5,235 nucleotides of DNA from Synergistaceae bacterium (GTDB lineage Bacteria > Synergistota > Synergistia > Synergistales > Aminobacteriaceae). Both the position numbers and the translations under genes were made by a program. The stretch lies in NCBI GenBank assembly GCA_031273365.1, contig JAISSA010000182.1, positions 1 through 5,235 on the forward strand, in the 5' to 3' direction. The notes under the pieces are model-generated. The model was given only the letters and a program-made list of their open reading frames with translations. It searched no databases and was not told the origin of the DNA. Shown here one piece after another: positions 1-4,716 of the stretch (its first letter is position 1; the number at the start of each line of letters is the position of its first letter).

Positions 1-1340
1 TCTGGGCCATCGACAACGACCGCTACGAAACGCCGAAAAGCGGCTCCGTCCACCGCTGGGGCGACGCGTTTGGCGGCCCCGACGACTACGGGGAATTTTA
101 CGAAGGCTACGAGGACCTGGGCCTGACGATCGTCGCGCCCGAGCTGAAGGGGGTGAAAAAGAAGCTGCCCAACGGCGAGTATGACCCGTTCCAATACGTG
201 GGCATCATCCCCGGCGGGCTGGGGTACAACCTGAACGACTCCCAGGGCAGGGCGTTTTATATTTTCGATCCCGACAACGGATCGATCATCAAAAAAATCA
301 CGACGGAAAACGGCTACGCCGGCCCCGGCGGCTCGACCCTGGGAATGGGAATCACGCCGGTGCACTACCTCTACGACAACGAAAAGACGAAGCTTCACGC
401 GAAGGAGTTTTTTACGGGCGACAGCGAGGGCAACGTCCTGCACTGCGACCTCACCGTTCCCGTCGACGAGTGGAAGCTCAAAAGCATTCTCCGCCTGCGC
501 GCCGACAAGGACAGCCCCATAGCCCTTCCCGTCGGCTACCTGGTTTTGGAGGACAGGAAAGGGAACCAGTGGCTCTTTGGCGGCACCGCCGACGTCATGG
601 CCCCGGGGCAGGTCATGCTCACCATGCCGACGGGCGAGAAGGTCAACCAGCAGAGGGGGATCCATAACGACGAGCAGTACATCTTCGGATTGCACACGAA
701 GAACCCGAACGCGCAGGTGAAGACGGACCTGTCCTACCCGTCGGGGAATACCTCGGCCCCCGTGACCCTGAGCGACCTGACGTCGCTCAAATACATGAAG
801 ACCGTCCCGGCGATCACGCCGGCCTGGTCCGGGGAGGTGTCCGAGGATCAGGTTCCGGTGGGCCCGGACGGCTGGAAATTGCGCCTGCGCCCGAAGATCG
901 ACGACCCGCACCAGCCGACGGAGGCGGAGTACATCACGGCCGAGCCCTTCTTCCAGGATGGCTTCCTGTACGTCGCCACCTTCATCCCGTTTACCGAGCT
1001 GCCCACCGACCAGGAGCGGTGCCGGGACATCGGGTTCGGCAAACTGTACGCGCTGGACCCGGATACGGGGAAGTCAGGGTGGAAGGGTGGCCAGGCCTAC
1101 ACCTTCAGGAACATCAAGATCGTGGGCATATCCGCGGCGCGGGGCAACCTCTTTATGGGCATCAAGACGCTGAGGTCGGGGGCGCTGGAGGCATTCGCTC
1201 AGTACGAGGAGACGAAAAACTACGTACTCCACGCGGAAAACTCGATCGTGGAAATTCACAGCGCCGGGAGCAGCGGGCCGTCTCTGCCCGACATCCCGCC
1301 GGAGATTCCGCATTTACAGTATTGGAGGGAGATTTTCTGA
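1..1340 (+). CDS. PilY1/PilC-like type IV pilus beta-propeller protein, C-terminal part (5' truncated by window edge)
   Basis: The reading frame is open from the first full codon at position 3 to the TGA at 1338-1340, giving 445 visible residues; the GTG at 153 is an internal codon and not the start. The sequence has the layout of the PilY1/PilC C-terminal propeller: GIIPGGLGYN (about residues 67-76), YIFDPDNG (86-93, matching the family's 'alYvlDa.tG' blade), FFTGDSEGNVLHCDL (136-150, matching 'yaGDl.GnlWrfDl'), WLFGGTADV (190-198), DEQYIFGLHTK (223-233, like 'd..yyGi'), and a second blade motif KLYALDPDTG (347-356). Known members are secreted or pilus-tip proteins acting in type IV pilus biogenesis, adhesion and surface sensing. 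The acidic 'DxDGDG' calcium-type loop usual before the GD motif is not evident; the equivalent stretch reads LYDNEKTKLHAKEF. The downstream gene starts directly after the stop, so they are probably cotranscribed. A generic PQQ-like propeller is the alternative. Family assignment is from recalled motifs only. Confidence 0.75.
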   Translation, partial: WAIDNDRYETPKSGSVHRWGDAFGGPDDYGEFYEGYEDLGLTIVAPELKGVKKKLPNGEYDPFQYVGIIPGGLGYNLNDSQGRAFYIFDPDNGSIIKKITTENGYAGPGGSTLGMGITPVHYLYDNEKTKLHAKEFFTGDSEGNVLHCDLTVPVDEWKLKSILRLRADKDSPIALPVGYLVLEDRKGNQWLFGGTADVMAPGQVMLTMPTGEKVNQQRGIHNDEQYIFGLHTKNPNAQVKTDLSYPSGNTSAPVTLSDLTSLKYMKTVPAITPAWSGEVSEDQVPVGPDGWKLRLRPKIDDPHQPTEAEYITAEPFFQDGFLYVATFIPFTELPTDQERCRDIGFGKLYALDPDTGKSGWKGGQAYTFRNIKIVGISAARGNLFMGIKTLRSGALEAFAQYEETKNYVLHAENSIVEIHSAGSSGPSLPDIPPEIPHLQYWREIF

Positions 1341-1718
1341 ATGAGGAAAATATTTTCGCTGTTGCTGCTGTCTGCGCTGCTCTTTTCGCCCCTGCCCGCG
1401 TCGGCCGGCGAGAGACTGACGGATGAACCGGCGGATAACATGGTGGATGCCGCGCTGGAGATATTCACGCTCACCGTCACCCTGGTCGGCATGGAGACGC
1501 GGGAGGGCGGCGTCCCCCTTCTGACGGTGAAGCCGCCGGAAGGCGAGGCCGCCGTCATTCCGGCGGCGGGGCACTGCCGTTTTATCGACGACAGGAAACA
1601 GCCCCTTTCCCCCTCCGACTTCGCCAGGCGTTACAGGGGCAAGAAGGTCACGATCGACTTCACGGAGCACGGGCCGGACCTCTACGTCGTCGAGGAGTGC
1701 CGTTCGGGAAGCAAATAA
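1341..1718 (+). CDS. Small exported protein of unknown function, coupled to the PilY1-like gene
   Basis: Encodes 125 residues. The ATG follows immediately after the upstream TGA, and the ribosome site GGAGGGA (about 1324-1330) lies inside the end of the upstream gene, so translation is probably coupled. Residues 1-22 form a classic Sec signal peptide: MRK, a leucine-rich core, then a cleavage site after ASA (20-22), predicting a periplasmic or secreted mature protein of about 103 residues. The mature part alternates beta-prone stretches (FTLTVTLVGM, GVPLLTV, KKVTIDF, PDLYVVEE) and has two cysteines, C79 and C120, that could form a disulphide. The pattern 'itvtlvgme...g.plltvk.p.g...ipa...' suggests a small beta-barrel fold, but I do not recognise a family. 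Position beside a PilY1-like gene suggests a type IV pilus or cell-envelope role; this is inference. Confidence 0.85.
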   Translation: MRKIFSLLLLSALLFSPLPASAGERLTDEPADNMVDAALEIFTLTVTLVGMETREGGVPLLTVKPPEGEAAVIPAAGHCRFIDDRKQPLSPSDFARRYRGKKVTIDFTEHGPDLYVVEECRSGSK

Positions 1719-1722
1719 TTAC

Positions 1723-1762
1723 CGTATCCGTTCAGGCTCAGCCCGGGGCCTGAACGGATACG
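1723..1762. terminator. Bidirectional intrinsic terminator (palindrome copy H1)
   Basis: A perfect 15-bp inverted repeat (1723-1737 with 1748-1762, core CCGTTCAGGC / GCCTGAACGG) encloses a 10-base loop. It begins 4 bases after the stop of the exported-protein gene. On the plus strand a moderately T-rich CTTCTTTCT follows; on the minus strand TAATTATTTG follows. It lies between convergent genes and can serve both. Its core is shared with the palindrome at 2281-2321. Confidence 0.8.
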
Positions 1763-1774
1763 CTTCTTTCTGCC

Positions 1775-1813
1775 TGACAAAGTGCCTACATAACAAAGTG
1801 CCCTCTTAGGTCA
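1775..1813. repeat. Short direct repeat in a TGAC...GTCA-bounded block
   Basis: The 10-base word ACAAAGTGCC occurs at 1777-1786 and again at 1793-1802, a period of 16 bases. The block opens with TGAC (1775-1778) and closes with its complement GTCA (1810-1813), the last three bases of which are the yqxD stop codon. Subterminal direct repeats with TGAC-like ends are reminiscent of some insertion-sequence ends, but no transposase gene is present, so this is only a description. Confidence 0.4.
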
Positions 1814-2266
1814 GACGTCGCTTCGATCGGCCTGGCGGCGATCCAGCATCCTGCCGAGCGACTCCTCGAATCGCTCGTTATCTTCCCGATTTCTCTTTTT
1901 GGGGCCTTTTGTCCTGCCGCCGCCGCGCCTGATCTTTTGCCCGATGTATCGCCTTTCCAGCAGGCTGTCGATATTCTCGCCGGTATAGACCATACCGTTC
2001 TGGTCCAGGACCGAAGCGCCCCTTGACAAAATCATGGCGGCAAGACCGTAATCCTGCGTCACGACGATGTCGTGGCATGTCACCATCCTCGTTATGGCGT
2101 AATCGGCGCTGTCTGCCCCTTTGTCCACGGTGACCACCGTGCTGTAGCCGTCGTCCAGCTCATGCGACGTGTCGATGACCATCGTGACGGGAACGTTCCG
2201 GCGCTTTGCCAGCCGCAGAACGATCTCCTTCACCGGGCAGGCGTCGGCATCCACTAAAATTCTCAT
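1811..2266 (-). CDS. yqxD: YqxD/YaiI family protein (UPF0178, DUF188)
   Basis: Encodes 151 residues, the usual family length. The N-terminus MRILVDADACPVK carries the family signature with acidic residues D6 and D8; further hallmarks are the D52-S-A-D55 segment, DIVVTQDYGLA (66-76), the YTGENIDSLL segment (94-103) and the basic GGGRTKGPKKR tract (115-125). These match Bacillus YqxD and E. coli YaiI as I recall them. The fold is considered PIN-nuclease-like, with the conserved aspartates suggesting metal-dependent nucleic-acid chemistry, but no function is established. I chose the ATG at 2266 because the family begins at MxIxVDADAC and GGGGA (2275-2279) sits 8 bases upstream; the frame also opens at a TTG at 2299, but that lies inside a palindrome. 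It follows the DNA-binding gene on the same strand with only 65 bases between, so read-through from there, or a promoter inside that gene, is needed. Confidence 0.93.
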   Translation of the reverse strand: MRILVDADACPVKEIVLRLAKRRNVPVTMVIDTSHELDDGYSTVVTVDKGADSADYAITRMVTCHDIVVTQDYGLAAMILSRGASVLDQNGMVYTGENIDSLLERRYIGQKIRRGGGRTKGPKKRNREDNERFEESLGRMLDRRQADRSDV

Positions 2267-2280
2267 GGCTCGTGTCCCCG

Positions 2281-2321
2281 GTAACCGTTCAGGCTCCAAA
2301 CCCCCGGGCCTGAACGGTCAC
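2281..2321. repeat. Palindrome copy H2, related to the terminator at 1723-1762
   Basis: An 11-bp perfect inverted repeat (2284-2294 with 2308-2318), extendable by 2 pairs past one mismatch, encloses a 13-base loop. The arms share the core CCGTTCAGGC / GCCTGAACGG with H1, and both loops contain CCCGGG. It starts about 10 bases beyond the stop of the DNA-binding gene (minus-strand sense), which is terminator position, but no T-tract follows on either strand. It ends about 15 bases before the yqxD ATG. It may be a weak terminator, an attenuator, an RNA-stabilising hairpin, or a member of a dispersed palindromic repeat family. Confidence 0.65.
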
Positions 2322-2331
2322 GTCTCTACGG

Positions 2332-2814
2332 TCACTCCTGAATTTTCGCGTTCAGAAGATTGGTGATCGAGCTGGAATACCATTTCCCCGCTCCGCTTAC
2401 GGTCGGCACTTTCTCTTCGTTAAAGGTCGCGGCTATTCTCGTGAGCGTCATGCCCTCGTTCTTGAGTTTCATTACCCTGTTGACAAGCAATTTCCGATAT
2501 TCCGGGCTGCCGGGCGCTGGAAAATCGGCTTTCGCGCCGTTTTCCCGCGCGGTTTTTGGACAGAAAGCGTCACACGCTTCATCCTCGTCCGACAGCCGAT
2601 CCTCACTGCTTTGGAGAGCTCCGGATTGAAGGGCTCCGGATTGAAGAACTCCAATCAACGACTCTTCCTGAAGAACCCATTTCCGGAAGAGGTCCAGAGG
2701 AGAAAGTCCCGTTTGCTCCGAGATTTTTTCCAGTTTGCCCGGTAATTCGCTGTCGGCCGGCACTTCCAGAAGGACAACTTCCGCCTGATCCTTTATATTT
2801 TTCCTGATCGCCAT
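2332..2814 (-). CDS. Putative DNA-binding protein: ribbon-helix-helix-like N-terminus and recombinase-like C-terminal helix-turn-helix
   Basis: Encodes 160 residues and no named family is recognised. Residues 13-50 read as a beta-strand (VVLLEVP) then two helices (ELPGKLEKISEQTG, SPLDLFRKWVLQEE), the order found in ribbon-helix-helix (Arc/CopG-type) DNA-binding proteins. Residues 57-69 contain the tandem peptide LQSGALQSGALQS, followed by an acidic linker with two cysteines (C81, C85). Residues 106-157 (KLKNEGMTLTRIAATFNEE, then VPTVSGAGKWYSSSITNLL) resemble the segment after the catalytic domain of large serine recombinases ('G.s...Ia..lN..giptp.g..W....v..il'); no resolvase catalytic domain is present. 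The start at 2814 is fixed by GAGGTG (2821-2826), 6 bases upstream of ATG. The frame stays open to 2964 through the repeat array, but that would encode a Phe/Cys-rich peptide without a ribosome site. It lies between HU and yqxD on one strand. The role as a regulator, perhaps of itself, is inference. Confidence 0.75.
   Translation of the reverse strand: MAIRKNIKDQAEVVLLEVPADSELPGKLEKISEQTGLSPLDLFRKWVLQEESLIGVLQSGALQSGALQSSEDRLSDEDEACDAFCPKTARENGAKADFPAPGSPEYRKLLVNRVMKLKNEGMTLTRIAATFNEEKVPTVSGAGKWYSSSITNLLNAKIQE
2618..2647. repeat. In-frame 15-bp tandem repeat inside the DNA-binding gene
   Basis: The unit GCTCCGGATTGAAG plus one base is present twice in perfect register (2618-2632, 2633-2647), with a diverged third unit (ACTCCAATCAAC) next to it. 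It encodes the LQSGA peptide repeat. The 15-base period keeps the frame, so copy number could vary without disrupting the protein. Confidence 0.75.
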
Positions 2815-2838
2815 TTTGAACACCTCGTATCGAGTGAT

Positions 2839-2866
2839 AGTATAGCTGTGAAAACAACACAGATAA
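2839..2866 (-). promoter_or_regulatory. Candidate promoter for the DNA-binding gene
   Basis: On the minus strand, TATACT (2839-2844) is a good -10 element, preceded at 16 bases by TTATCT (2861-2866), a weak -35 match. The predicted start of transcription near 2832 would give a leader of under 20 bases containing the GAGGTG ribosome site. The spacing is sound but the -35 is poor. Confidence 0.4.
2846..2862. promoter_or_regulatory. Operator-like dyad in the promoter spacer
   Basis: CTGTG (2846-2850) and CACAG (2858-2862) form a perfect 5-bp dyad around 7 bases (AAAACAA). The dyad falls almost exactly between the candidate -35 and -10, the classic place for a repressor site. Which protein would bind it is unknown; the product of the gene just downstream is one possibility. 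Confidence 0.4.
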
Positions 2867-2886
2867 CACAAACGACAAAAAAAACC

Positions 2887-2979
2887 ATCCTGAAGCAAAA
2901 CCATTCTGAAGCAAAAAAACACCCTGAAGCAAAAACATCCTGAAGCAAAAACATCCTGAAGCAAAAAACATCCTGAAGC
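2887..2979. repeat. Six-copy tandem repeat array (ATCCTGAAGC followed by an A-tract)
   Basis: Six copies of a 10-base core start at 2887, 2903, 2921, 2937, 2953 and 2970. Four read ATCCTGAAGC exactly; the copies at 2903 (ATTCTGAAGC) and 2921 (ACCCTGAAGC) differ by one base. The first five are followed by runs of 4 to 7 A's, and an A8 run lies at 2877-2884. The start-to-start period is 16 to 18 bases. The whole array lies upstream of the DNA-binding gene and downstream of HU. It is open in all three minus-strand frames because the units lack stop codons, but it does not look coding. With the rest of 2815-3148 it makes up a 334-base stretch without a convincing gene. Confidence 0.93.
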
Positions 2980-2991
2980 CGAACGGGCTTC
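2963..2991 (-). terminator. Candidate intrinsic terminator at the edge of the repeat array
   Basis: On the minus strand GAAGCC (2986-2991) pairs with GGCTTC (2975-2980) around a 5-base loop CGTTC. A T6 run (2963-2968) follows after 6 bases. The stem is only 6 bp and the T-run is set back, so strength is uncertain. It would end transcripts coming from HU about 160 to 185 bases past its stop codon. Confidence 0.4.
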
Positions 2992-3005
2992 TTTACGATT
3001 ATAAC

Positions 3006-3125
3006 TGTCAACGCCTCAGGTCGGGAGGATGCTGGCCCGGATGCCCGCAGACGAACTTCGGATCGCAGCAGAGGAGAAGCGCCCTCCCGGCCTTTACCTG
3101 AAGCAGGTGCACAGTTGTGTTGACG
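3006..3125. other. Long imperfect inverted-repeat segment, possible structured RNA
   Basis: Outer arms 3006-3014 (TGTCAACGC) and 3117-3125 (GTGTTGACG) pair over 9 positions, two of them G-U type. Inside, GGTCGGGAGG (3019-3028) pairs with CCTCCCGGCC (3083-3092) over 10 positions with one wobble. ACCTG (3096-3100) can instead form a local hairpin with CAGGT (3104-3108). A short GCTG/CAGC stem (3031-3034, 3066-3069) is possible in the interior. No convincing reading frame lies here. The signature of SRP RNA (GGAAGGnAGCAGCC type) is absent, and I do not recognise another RNA family. It lies in the 3' flank of HU and may be a 3' UTR structure, a small RNA, or a relic of a small mobile element. Confidence 0.4.
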
Positions 3126-3148
3126 ATTGCCGCCGGAGCTGAAGCTTT

Positions 3149-3445
3149 TTATCTTTTGCCCTTCTTCATAGCCAGAACTCTTTCCTTCAAATCTTTGCCG
3201 GGACGGAACACCGGGACCTTCTTCGCGGGGATCTTCACGACCTTCGAGGGGTCCTGAGGATTGCGGCCTTCACGTGCGGCGCGGTCCTTCACTTCGAAAA
3301 CTCCGAAGCCGACGAACGTGCATTTCTCTCCCTTCGCCAGCGCGCCCTTAATGAAGTCAAAAACTTCCTCGACAATCGGGGTAACGAGTTTCTTCGGTTC
3401 TTTCAGCTTTTCAGAGATTACATCAACAAGATCGGCTTTCGTCAT
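3149..3445 (-). CDS. hup: HU-family DNA-binding protein (nucleoid-associated)
   Basis: Encodes 98 residues, slightly longer than the usual 90. HU/IHF proteins form dimers that bind and bend DNA with little sequence preference and compact the nucleoid. The helical N-terminus MTKADLVDVISEKL (1-14), the turn GFGVFEV (46-52), the arm-base GRNPQ (60-64) and IPAKKVPVFRPGK (72-84) are clear family hallmarks; the C-terminus ends in a basic tail KKGKR. I start at the ATG at 3445, where HU proteins usually begin (MTKADL) and where GGAGG (3454-3458) lies 8 bases upstream. The ATG at 3460 would add only MEAQV and overlaps that ribosome site. It has a good promoter of its own and is divergent from azlC. 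Whether it is the main HU or a paralogue cannot be told here. Confidence 0.96.
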   Translation of the reverse strand: MTKADLVDVISEKLKEPKKLVTPIVEEVFDFIKGALAKGEKCTFVGFGVFEVKDRAAREGRNPQDPSKVVKIPAKKVPVFRPGKDLKERVLAMKKGKR

Positions 3446-3477
3446 AACTTGCGCCTCCATACAAAGATTTTTCCCGC

Positions 3478-3505
3478 ATTTTAGCAGTTTTTACAGAATA
3501 TACAA
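3478..3505 (-). promoter_or_regulatory. Promoter of the HU gene
   Basis: On the minus strand, TTGTAT (3500-3505) and TAAAAT (3478-3483) are separated by 16 bases. The -10 is preceded by TGC, making an extended -10 (TGCTAAAAT). Transcription should start near 3471, giving a leader of about 26 bases that contains the GGAGG ribosome site. This is the most convincing promoter in the window. Confidence 0.65.
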
Positions 3506-3579
3506 GCCCTATACAGTCCTTCTTCCGCACTTCGCTCAAATCGTGACGAATCGACGCCCTTATGTTCGAGCCGGGAGGA

Positions 3580-3585
3580 TATACT
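3580..3585 (+). promoter_or_regulatory. Possible -10 element of the azlCD operon
   Basis: TATACT at 3580-3585 lies about 40 bases before the azlC start, but no good -35 is found at 16-18 bases; CCTTAT at 3558-3563 is the nearest candidate. The element lies between the arms of an inverted repeat, TATGTTC (3561-3567) and GAACATA (3602-3608), which could be a regulator site. Confidence 0.3.
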
Positions 3586-3625
3586 CTGTAAGTGGAGCAT
3601 AGAACATATTCTGGAGGAGATGCGG

Positions 3626-4390
3626 ATGCGATTTTTGCGGTTTGCGCGACCCCGGCGGAGCGGAGACGCCGGACAACCGTCTTTTATCAAACTGTTTTTC
3701 ATTGAACTGTCTTCTGTTAAAAAGGGCGTGCGGTGGGCGCTGCCCGTAGTCCTGGGCTACGCGCCAATCGGCATGGCCTACGGGCTTCTGGCCCGACAGA
3801 CGGGGCTCGGCGTCCGGGCGACTTTGGGGCTGTCGCTCTTCGTCTTCGCGGGGGCCTCTCAGTTCATGGCGATCTCGATGCTGTCCGGAGGGGCGGGTGC
3901 GGCCGCCGTGATCGGCGCGACCTTCATCGTCAACTTCCGGCACGTCCTGATGTCGGCCGCCGTCGCGCCCCGCCTGACGTCCTGGAGGCCGTGGCAGCGC
4001 GCGGCGCTGGGGACGATGATGACCGACGAGTCCTTCGCCCTGCACTCCATCCACTTCGCCCGGGGCGACCTCGACCCGGCCGCGGCCATAACGCTCAACC
4101 TCGCCGCCTGGGTCACGTGGGCTGCCGCCGGAACAGCCGGCCATCGGCTGGGGGCCCTGATCGAACGCCCCGAAGCCTGGGGCCTGGACTTCGCCCTGCC
4201 CGCCATGTTCATCGGGCTCCTGCTTCCGTCCTGCGGACGGCGTTCCGCCGTGGCGGCCGCCCTCTGCGGAGGAGCGGCGTCGGTGGCGCTCTGTCTCCTC
4301 GGGGCGGGGAACCAGGCCGCGTTTTTCGGAGCCCTGGCCGGAGCGACGGCGGGAGTCTGCGTGAAAGACCGCACGGAGGAAGCCTCATGA
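3626..4390 (+). CDS. azlC: AzlC-family branched-chain amino acid exporter, large subunit
   Basis: Encodes 254 residues. AzlC (YgaZ in E. coli) is the large inner-membrane subunit of a two-part exporter that, in studied cases, extrudes branched-chain amino acids and analogues. The family motifs are present in order: GYAPIGMAYG (44-53), FAGASQF (74-80), NFRHVLMSAA (103-112, like 'd.RHvLy') and TDESFAL (133-139). Hydrophobic segments lie at about 37-57, 64-85, 91-114, 155-172, 190-202, 207-225 and 228-245. I prefer the ATG at 3626 because GGAGG (3613-3617) is 8 bases upstream; the in-frame ATG at 3620 is only 2 bases from it. The basic N-terminus (MRFLRFARPRR) agrees with the inside-positive rule. 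Its TGA overlaps the azlD ATG, so the two are translationally coupled. Substrate specificity is inferred from the family. Confidence 0.94.
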   Translation: MRFLRFARPRRSGDAGQPSFIKLFFIELSSVKKGVRWALPVVLGYAPIGMAYGLLARQTGLGVRATLGLSLFVFAGASQFMAISMLSGGAGAAAVIGATFIVNFRHVLMSAAVAPRLTSWRPWQRAALGTMMTDESFALHSIHFARGDLDPAAAITLNLAAWVTWAAAGTAGHRLGALIERPEAWGLDFALPAMFIGLLLPSCGRRSAVAAALCGGAASVALCLLGAGNQAAFFGALAGATAGVCVKDRTEEAS

Positions 4391-4716
4391 GCGGGATGTG
4401 GCTCGTCATCGCCGGAATGACGCTGGTGACCCTCGTTCCACGGGTGACGCCGCTGCTGTTGCTGCCGGGGAAGAAGATGCCGGAGATCGTCGGGCGATGG
4501 CTCTCCCTGATCGCCCCGGCCATCCTGGCGGCGCTCCTGTCGCCCGACCTGCTGCTGGACCGGGACTCCGGCCCCGCCGCGCTGAACCTGTCGTTTTCCA
4601 ACACGTACCTCCTGGCGGCGGTCCCCGCGTTTCTCGTCGCGTGGAGGACCCGGAGCCTTTTCGGAACCGTCGTGACGGGCATGGCCGCCGCGGCGCTCCT
4701 GAGGCTCCTGGGGTAA
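4387..4716 (+). CDS. azlD: AzlD-family branched-chain amino acid exporter, small subunit
   Basis: Encodes 109 residues, a usual AzlD length. The N-terminal helix ends with the family motif GMTLVTLVPRVTPLLLLPG (10-28; compare 'g.a.vty.pR.lPlll'), followed by a short charged loop (KKMPEIVGRW), a second hydrophobic segment (about 38-57, IAPAILAALLSPDLLL), a third (about 72-88, NTYLLAAVPAFLVAWRT) and a short C-terminal one (92-108). AzlD (YgaH-like) pairs with AzlC to form the exporter in the cytoplasmic membrane. The start ATG overlaps the azlC stop by 4 bases (ATGA), typical of this pair. The same frame stays open upstream through azlC, but that is a shadow. No clear intrinsic terminator follows: the 18 bases to the next stop codon include GGGAGGGCCCCCCT, which has no usable loop. 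Confidence 0.93.
   Translation: MSGMWLVIAGMTLVTLVPRVTPLLLLPGKKMPEIVGRWLSLIAPAILAALLSPDLLLDRDSGPAALNLSFSNTYLLAAVPAFLVAWRTRSLFGTVVTGMAAAALLRLLG

Noticed and set aside
1019..1426. Plus-strand frame overlapping the end of the PilY1-like gene and the exported-protein gene
   Set aside because: It is out of frame with both supported genes, and the translation shows no recognisable motif.
2887..2979. CRISPR array
   Set aside because: The repeat core is only about 10 bases and the spacers are 6-8 base A-rich runs. CRISPR repeats and unique spacers are much longer.
2998..3011. TTGACA and TATAAT, both perfect consensus promoter words, on the minus strand
   Set aside because: They are only 2 bases apart (3006-3011 and 2998-3003), so they cannot act together. 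Neither has a fitting partner at 16-18 bases.
2815..3011. Minus-strand frames running through the repeat array as N-terminal extensions or separate genes
   Set aside because: The array lacks stops in all three frames because of its composition. The products are Phe/Cys-rich and low in complexity, and there is no ribosome site. The ATG at 2814 has GAGGTG at good spacing.
3006..3125. Signal recognition particle RNA or tRNA in the HU 3' flank
   Set aside because: The conserved SRP apical motif and a tRNA T-loop (GTTCRANNC in a cloverleaf context) are both absent on either strand.
3733..4386. Long plus-strand frame upstream of and continuous with azlD
   Set aside because: It is the shadow of azlC in a GC-rich region, with an Arg/Gly/Pro-rich translation. 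The AzlD homology begins at 4387.
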